64,000 nucleotides of DNA from Streptomyces olivaceoviridis. Lineage in GTDB: Bacteria; Actinomycetota; Actinomycetes; Streptomycetales; Streptomycetaceae. Under the pieces are notes generated by a model that was not told the origin of the DNA, did no database searches, and saw only the letters and a program-made list of their open reading frames with translations. Position numbers and translations under genes: made by a program. Location: positions 124,001-188,000 of the forward strand of contig NZ_BMUI01000012.1 of assembly GCF_014650115.1 (NCBI RefSeq). The letters are read 5' to 3'. This document shows, in pieces, positions 59,308 to 64,000 of this stretch. Position 1 is the first letter of the stretch. Every line of letters starts with the position of its first letter.

Positions 59308-59313
59308 TAGCCT
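59308..59313 (+). promoter_or_regulatory. Predicted -10 box of the leaderless XRE-type gene
   Basis: TAGCCT ends 7 nt before the GTG at 59321; no ribosome site is visible, so the mRNA probably starts at the GTG. Confidence 0.4.
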
Positions 59314-59320
59314 GACCATC

Positions 59321-60208
59321 GTGAGACCTGAGAGCGATATCCGCGAGTTCCTGGCCTCCCGCCGCGCCAGGATCACCCCGCAGCAGGCGGGCCTGCCTGC
59401 GTACGGCGGCAACCGGCGCGTGCCGGGGCTGCGCCGGGAGGAAGTCGCCCTGCTCGCCGGTGTCAGCGTCGACTACTACGTCCGCCTGGAGCGCGGCCAC
59501 CTCGCCGGCGCCTCGGAAGAAGTCCTCGGCGCCGTCGCGAACGCCCTCCAGCTCGACGAGGCCGAACGCGCCCACCTGCACGACCTGGCCCGCGCCGCCG
59601 CCAGACGCCCCGTCCGCCGTACCAAACGCAGTGGCCCGCTGCCGGACAGTGTCCTGCGCGTCCTGGAGTCCATGACCGACTCCCCCGCCTTCCTGCGCAA
59701 CGGCCGCCTGGACATCCTGGCCACCAATCGCCTCGGCCGCGCGCTGTACTCCCCTCTCTTCCCCGACAGCACCACCCGGTCGGTCAACATCGCCCGGTTC
59801 CAGTTCCTCCACCCACGAGGCCGGGACTTCTTCCCGGACTGGGAGGAGTCCGTGAACACCACCGTGTCCCTGTTGCGCACCGAGGCCGGACGCGCCCCGC
59901 ACGACAGCGGTCTGACCGGGCTCATCGGCGAACTCGTCACCCGCAGCGAGGAATTCCGCACAGCCTGGGCCAAGCACAACGTGCGCCTGCACCACACCGG
60001 CCGCAAGTCCTTCCGGCACCCGGCCGTCGGTGCCCTCACCCTGGACTTCGACGCCATGGAACTACCGGCGCTGCCCGGCCTGACCCTCACCGCCTACAGC
60101 GCCGCCCCCGGTACACCGGAGCACGAGGCCCTGCGACTGCTCGCCTCCTGGGCCGCCACGCAGGAGACGGACGTCCCGGTCCGGCCCGCTCCGGCGGACG
60201 ACCGGTAG
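59321..60208 (+). CDS. XRE-family regulator with MmyB-like ligand-binding domain
   Basis: 295 residues. Helix-turn-helix at about 10-80 (RRVPGLRREEVALLAGVSVDYYVRLERGHL is split across it), then the MmyB-like domain (SPAFLRNGRLDILATN, NIARFQFLHPRGRDFFPDWEE, TLDFDAMELPALPGLTLTAYSA). Members often bind fatty-acid-like ligands and regulate the genes facing them. The divergent cupin-CMD-SDR set is the obvious target. GTG start with leaderless promoter. Confidence 0.92.
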   Translation: MRPESDIREFLASRRARITPQQAGLPAYGGNRRVPGLRREEVALLAGVSVDYYVRLERGHLAGASEEVLGAVANALQLDEAERAHLHDLARAAARRPVRRTKRSGPLPDSVLRVLESMTDSPAFLRNGRLDILATNRLGRALYSPLFPDSTTRSVNIARFQFLHPRGRDFFPDWEESVNTTVSLLRTEAGRAPHDSGLTGLIGELVTRSEEFRTAWAKHNVRLHHTGRKSFRHPAVGALTLDFDAMELPALPGLTLTAYSAAPGTPEHEALRLLASWAATQETDVPVRPAPADDR

Positions 60209-60841
60209 CCGCCGGCTGACTGCCCGTCCGGTGGACACGGTCACCGCCGTGGGTTCCGGGCCGATCCAGCCGGCGGTTCCGACGCAGGCTTCATTGCCTT
60301 CCGGGTCGGCCAGCACCCAGTGCGACGGCGGATGGGCATCGCTCACCAACCGGCCGCCGACGGCAACGGCCGCCGCTATGCGCGCTTCGGCCTGGTCATA
60401 GGGCGCCCCGCGGCGGTGCGGGTCGATCAAGTCCTCGGGGCTGTTCGCTCGACCGGCACAGCCGAGCAGCGCACGCCAGAACCGCACCACATCCCGCCCC
60501 GCGAGCGCGTCGACGGTGACCTGGACGGTCTGAACGGCGGACGGGTCCGCCGGGATCCCTAGCGTGCGCGCCAAGGCCGATGTGCTCCGGGCGAGTTCGA
60601 CATCCCGCTCGCTCAGTCCATAGAAGTCGTCGGTGAGCGTGATCAGTCGCACGGTCACGCCGTCGTATCGCACGTCGATGTCGGGGTGTCCCGCCTCGGC
60701 GTCGGGCAGTTCACCGATCGCCTGCACGAGCCTCGCACCAGCGGCCAACGACCCCGCGCGGAAATACGCACAGGCTCCGTCACCCAGGACACGCCAGTCC
60801 AACGCCCTCGCGCGCCTGGTCCGGTGCGTGAGGGCGGACAC
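60062..60841 (-). pseudogene. VOC protein with pterin-dehydratase-like N-terminus, probably damaged
   Basis: The frame encodes the usual N-terminal pterin-dehydratase-like part (LVQAIGELPDAEAGHPDIDVRYDGVTVRL), then VOC segments, but about 27 residues normally found between the GRG loop and the PYDQAEARI helix are absent, and where related proteins end soon after the EGNE block this frame continues for about 60 residues of unlikely sequence, overlapping the opposite-strand XRE gene by 147 bp. Internal deletion plus a lost stop suggest decay. Start GTG 60841 chosen. Confidence 0.5.
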
Positions 60842-60875
60842 GTACGCGCGGCGGCCCGGCGACCCGGCGGCCACG

Positions 60876-61892
60876 TTACGGGCCGTCCGTACCCGCCCCA
60901 CGTAGCTGAAGGAGGTATGCCGCGGTCAGCGCGACGGCACGGTCCGTGTCATGTGACAGTGCCACGAGGGCAGTTGTCGCCCGCGTTCCCGGGATGCCCG
61001 CCAGCGCCTGGGTCAGCCGCCCGCGTGCAGGCGCTTCGGTCGTGTCGTGGGCCAGGCGGTCGACGAGCATGGTGGCGATCTGATCCGCTGTCGTGGTGTC
61101 GTCGGCCAGCACGCCCAGTGCGTCGGCCGCGTCGGTGTCGTTCCTTCCCGCCACGATCATGTCGATGAGCGTCGGGACCGCGTCCACCGCACCGCGTGTG
61201 CCGAGTGCCAGAGCCGCATGCCCGCGCACCACGACATCGGGGTTCGCGAGAGCGTCCCGCAGTTGCTCGGAGGCTTCGGCACCGGGCATCTCGGCGAGGC
61301 ACTGGACGGCACGTTCCCGCACCGCGGCCACCGGTGAGCCGAGGCCCTCCGCCAGCAGCGCCGCGCCTCCGCCACCGGATCGCGCCAGCGCCCATCGAAG
61401 GGCCCCGGCGACGTTCGGCTCCGTCTCGCTGAGTGCCGCCTCGACCAGGGCCTCCACCGGTACCGGAACCTCGTCGGCCGAGGAGAGGGCCGCGCGCTGG
61501 CGGGCGTCGGCGCTCTTCGACCCCAGCGCCTGGAGCAGCGCGACGACTTGGAGGACGTCCTCCCAGCCGGCGGGGTCCGCGGCACGGATGCGGCTGAGGC
61601 GCGTGAGCAACTCGGTCTCGGCCGCGATGCGGTCGCGCGTCTGACGGACGAGGTCGTCGACGAGCGCCGAGGGCGTGAAGCCGGGATCGTCGAGCGCGCG
61701 TGCGATCTCGCGCAGCGACAGTCCGAGCGACCGCAGGCTCTCGATGTGGAAGATCCTGCGCATGTCCTCGCGGCAGTACTCCCGGTATCCGGAGCCGGTA
61801 CGGCCCGAAGGGCGCACCAGACCGAGCGACTCGTAATGCCGGAGCATGCGGGCGCTGACCCCCGACCGCCGTGCCACCTCACCGATCAACAC
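60876..61892 (-). CDS. MerR-family regulator fused to HEAT repeats
   Basis: 338 residues. N-terminal MerR helix-turn-helix (LIGEVARRSGVSARMLRHYES, RPSGRTGSGYREY), a dimerisation helix, then HEAT-like repeats (about 150-330: VRERAVQCLAEM, VVRGHAALALGTRGAVDAVP). It replaces the usual small effector domain with a protein-binding surface. The next gene is itself a HEAT protein, so the two may interact. Start codon GTG 61892. Confidence 0.9.
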   Translation of the reverse strand: MLIGEVARRSGVSARMLRHYESLGLVRPSGRTGSGYREYCREDMRRIFHIESLRSLGLSLREIARALDDPGFTPSALVDDLVRQTRDRIAAETELLTRLSRIRAADPAGWEDVLQVVALLQALGSKSADARQRAALSSADEVPVPVEALVEAALSETEPNVAGALRWALARSGGGGAALLAEGLGSPVAAVRERAVQCLAEMPGAEASEQLRDALANPDVVVRGHAALALGTRGAVDAVPTLIDMIVAGRNDTDAADALGVLADDTTTADQIATMLVDRLAHDTTEAPARGRLTQALAGIPGTRATTALVALSHDTDRAVALTAAYLLQLRGAGTDGP

Positions 61893-61895
61893 GCC

Positions 61896-62567
61896 TTACC
61901 GTTCCTCCTGGCCGGGCCCGCCGAGGGCTACGACGCGCTTCGCCTCCTCGATCGCGAAGTCGAACCCGGTGTCCGGGTCGCGCAGCAGCCGTTGTGTGGC
62001 GAGCGCGTGCGCCCGGGTGCGCGGGTCAGGGGCCATCGTCGCAGAACCGAGAGCCGGCACGATCACTTCACCCAGGGTGACCAGCGCCCGGCTGAGACTC
62101 AGCCGCGTCTCCCGCTCACCGCGCCCGAGCTGCGTCGCCAGCACCGTGGCCAACGCGGATTCCTCGCCCTCCGGCACGAGCACGACGGCGGCGCGCCAGG
62201 CGCTTCGCGCCACCTCGTCGTCGGCGTCGGACAGGAGTGTCCGTGTGATCGCCGGCCACGCCTGGCGGTCCCCGATCTTGGACAGTGTGTGCAGCGCCTG
62301 GCTCCGGGCCTGCGCCCGCTCCGAGCGGACTTCGCGGAGCAGACCGGGCAGCGTCATGGACACCGGATGGCGGGCGAGCGCCCAGGTCAGCATGTCGCGG
62401 ACGAAGAACTCGGGCTCGATCGCGCACCGCTCGACGAGCTTGTCGACGAAGCGCGGGTCGGGTGTCGTGCCGGCCGTCATGGCAGCCCGCAGCCGCACGG
62501 AGGACCGGCTGTCCTCCAACCGCTGGAGCACTCGTACCGCATCCGTGTCCTGTCTCGGGATCGTCAT
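61896..62567 (-). CDS. HEAT-repeat protein paired with the MerR regulator
   Basis: 223 residues from ATG 62567 (GGAGG, spacing 8). Helical repeats throughout (VLQRLEDSRSSVRLRAAMTA, LLREVRSERAQARSQALHTL, DDEVARSAWRAAVVLV). It lies 3 nt upstream of the MerR-HEAT gene, so both are cotranscribed. Probable role: scaffold or partner of the regulator. Confidence 0.88.
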   Translation of the reverse strand: MTIPRQDTDAVRVLQRLEDSRSSVRLRAAMTAGTTPDPRFVDKLVERCAIEPEFFVRDMLTWALARHPVSMTLPGLLREVRSERAQARSQALHTLSKIGDRQAWPAITRTLLSDADDEVARSAWRAAVVLVPEGEESALATVLATQLGRGERETRLSLSRALVTLGEVIVPALGSATMAPDPRTRAHALATQRLLRDPDTGFDFAIEEAKRVVALGGPGQEER

Positions 62568-62783
62568 CGAGACCACCTCCTCGGCGAGCAGTGAAGACCT
62601 TGTCACCGTGTCAAGGTCAAACAGCCCGCAGAGCGGGCACGTCTCAGCGGATCGCCGGAGTGACCGGCGGCCGGGCCGGAGGGGCTGTGCTTCGGGCGGA
62701 GGAATGCCGGACGGGCGGGCCGGGCCGGCAGGAGCTCCACGGCTGGGGACGCGCCCGCGCTCTGACCCACGCACACTGGATGT

Positions 62784-63213
62784 GTGCACGGGCTGACGGC
62801 CGGCGGGGCGGCTGAGCGTGCGGACCTGCTCGCGACCGCCGCGGTGGAGAGCGTTGGCGATCGCGTGGCCGGCCGCACCGGGCGGCGAGGGACGGTCCAA
62901 GGCTCAGCACCGCCACCTTCGCGGCATCGCCTGCCGGCTCGGTGACGCTCTGGCCGGGCTCCGCGCCCGTACCGGTGAGCCCGTGGAGTGGGAACCGGGG
63001 ACGGCCGCCGTCGCGGCCCCGGCTCACCCGGCCGCGGCCGGATCGGCGCGCGGCGCTTGCGCGTACGGGATCGCAGCGGCGGCGGAAGACCGGGCGGCCT
63101 CGCTGGACGAACTCGCCGGCCGGCTCCCGCACCACGCCCGCGCCTCCTCCTACCGGGCCGACGACATCGCCCCGCTCCGCACCGGACACGGCTCCGCGCC
63201 GGTGGCTACATGA
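62784..63213 (+). pseudogene. Possible frameshifted hypothetical gene
   Basis: A GTG at 62784 begins a frame with good codon bias (VHGLTAGGAAERADLLATAA) that reaches a stop near 62943; a second frame from 62818 carries on with good bias to 63213 (VEWEPGTAAVAAPAH ... ASSYRADDIAPL). Together they look like one reading frame split by a shift. No family recognised. Confidence 0.3.
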
Positions 63214-63307
63214 CACGGGGCCCGTCCAGGCCGCATCCTGGCCGACATGGATCCGCCGGTCGGCACGCGCCGCGCGGGGCGGCCGAACGCGCGGCGAGCG
63301 GTCATGG

Positions 63308-64000
63308 CTACCGGTGCTCGGGGTTCTCGTAGTCGTGGCGGCAGCCGGCGTCCCAGGCGGTGCGCTGGTTGCCGTAGGCGGGGATGCCTCCCAGGTCCTT
63401 CAGCGCCCGCGCCAGGTGCAGCAGGTTCCAGGTCATGAACGTGGTGTTGCGGTTGGTGAAGTCGTTCTGCGGTCCGCCCGAGCCGGGGTCGAGGTAGGAG
63501 GGTCCGGGCCCTGCCTCACCGATCCATCCCGCGTCGGCCTGGGGAGGGATGGTGTACCCCAGGTGCTGGAGACTGTAGAGGACGTTCATGGCGCAGTGTT
63601 TGACGCCGTCCTCGTTGCCGGTGATCAAGCAGCCGCCGACACGGCCGTAGTACGCGTACTGACCGGCGTCGTTCAGCAGACTGGAGCAGGCGTAGAGGCG
63701 TTCGATCACCTGCTTCATCACCGAGCTGTTGTCGCCGAGCCAGATCGGTCCGGCCAGCACGAGGATGTCGGCCGCCATGACCTGCCGGTACAGGTCCGGC
63801 CAGGCGTCCGTCTCCCAGCCGTGGTCCCTCATGTCGGGCCACACGCCGGTGGCGATGTCGTGGTCCACCGCCCGGACGACATCGACCCGTACGCCCTGGG
63901 CGGCCAGGATGCCGGTGCTCCGGTCGATCAGACCCTGGGTGTTGCTCGTCTCCGGCGAGCGCTTGAGGGTGCAGTTGATCACCAGGGCCCGCAGGTCGTC
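63308..64000 (-). CDS. Flavodoxin-like NAD(P)H oxidoreductase (5' end beyond right edge)
   Basis: At least 231 residues; the frame is open through the right edge and RALVINCTLKRSPETSNTQ is the first strand and flavin phosphate loop, so the true start is probably just outside. VLAGPIWLGDNSSVMKQVIERL and GGCLITGNEDGVKHCAMNV are typical of the flavodoxin/NAD(P)H-dependent FMN reductase family. The C-terminus (DAGCRHDYENPEHR) is complete. Function: flavin-dependent reductase of unknown substrate. Confidence 0.87.
   Translation of the reverse strand, partial: DDLRALVINCTLKRSPETSNTQGLIDRSTGILAAQGVRVDVVRAVDHDIATGVWPDMRDHGWETDAWPDLYRQVMAADILVLAGPIWLGDNSSVMKQVIERLYACSSLLNDAGQYAYYGRVGGCLITGNEDGVKHCAMNVLYSLQHLGYTIPPQADAGWIGEAGPGPSYLDPGSGGPQNDFTNRNTTFMTWNLLHLARALKDLGGIPAYGNQRTAWDAGCRHDYENPEHR

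Overview
The window is high-GC actinobacterial chromosome, almost certainly Streptomyces. Codons end in G or C, GTG and TTG starts are frequent, genes overlap by ATGA or GTGA, and several genes look leaderless. The gene set also fits: a SecDF/DksA/Mbl-like conserved block, a crt isorenieratene-type locus, a SpoIIE-type phosphatase and an MmyB-type regulator. I saw no rRNA, tRNA, CRISPR array or transposase gene.

Layout. (1) 0-8.7 kb: conserved block with the N-terminus of SecD/SecDF, a secreted protein with hexapeptide repeats, a NarL-type two-component system, two DksA/TraR zinc-finger proteins coupled to an MreB/Mbl-like protein, and small hypotheticals. (2) 8.8-16.5 kb: carotenoid locus, crtY-crtT-crtU on minus diverging from crtI-crtB-crtV on plus. 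The expected crtE (GGPP synthase) is missing; a 91-codon frame with a decayed second half sits in its place. (3) 16.6-51.3 kb: a large specialised-metabolite gene cluster. (4) 51.4-64 kb: a TmrB-like P-loop protein, a type III polyketide synthase, a large PAS-GAF-PP2C-ATPase signalling protein, a secreted CAP protein, an SDR/CMD/cupin set facing its likely XRE regulator, a damaged VOC gene, a MerR-HEAT regulator with a HEAT partner, and a flavodoxin-like protein running off the right edge.

The cluster in region 3 is the main finding. A run of 23 minus-strand genes from 50301 to 25796, mostly overlapping or nearly so, encodes a TrpB-like enzyme, a sugar-phosphate-cyclase/DHQ-synthase-like protein, a TIM-barrel protein, a TatD-family protein, a PLP decarboxylase, a B12-binding radical SAM enzyme, a zinc alcohol dehydrogenase, a PaaK-like ligase, an NAD-binding oxidoreductase, a BtrH-like acyltransferase, a HemN-like radical SAM enzyme between two methyltransferases, two nitrilase homologues (one lacking its Cys and Lys), a VOC protein, ferredoxin, FMN reductase, an AlkD-type DNA glycosylase, a molybdopterin oxidoreductase, further methyltransferases and an MFS exporter. 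On its left lie a second AlkD, a flavin monooxygenase, a second BtrH homologue, two O-methyltransferases and three proteins with GyrI-like domains. A fourth GyrI-like protein flanks it on the right.

AlkD glycosylases, GyrI-like cyclopropanoid hydrolases and a HemN-like radical SAM/methyltransferase pair together are the known signature of spirocyclopropane DNA alkylators (CC-1065, yatakemycin, duocarmycin). My inference is that the cluster makes a compound of that class or a relative. Two BtrH-type acyltransferases could form two amide bonds joining three subunits. The protective layer would be base excision of adducts (AlkD x2), hydrolysis of the warhead (GyrI-like proteins) and export (MFS). 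Whether this exact cluster is already described cannot be decided from sequence alone.
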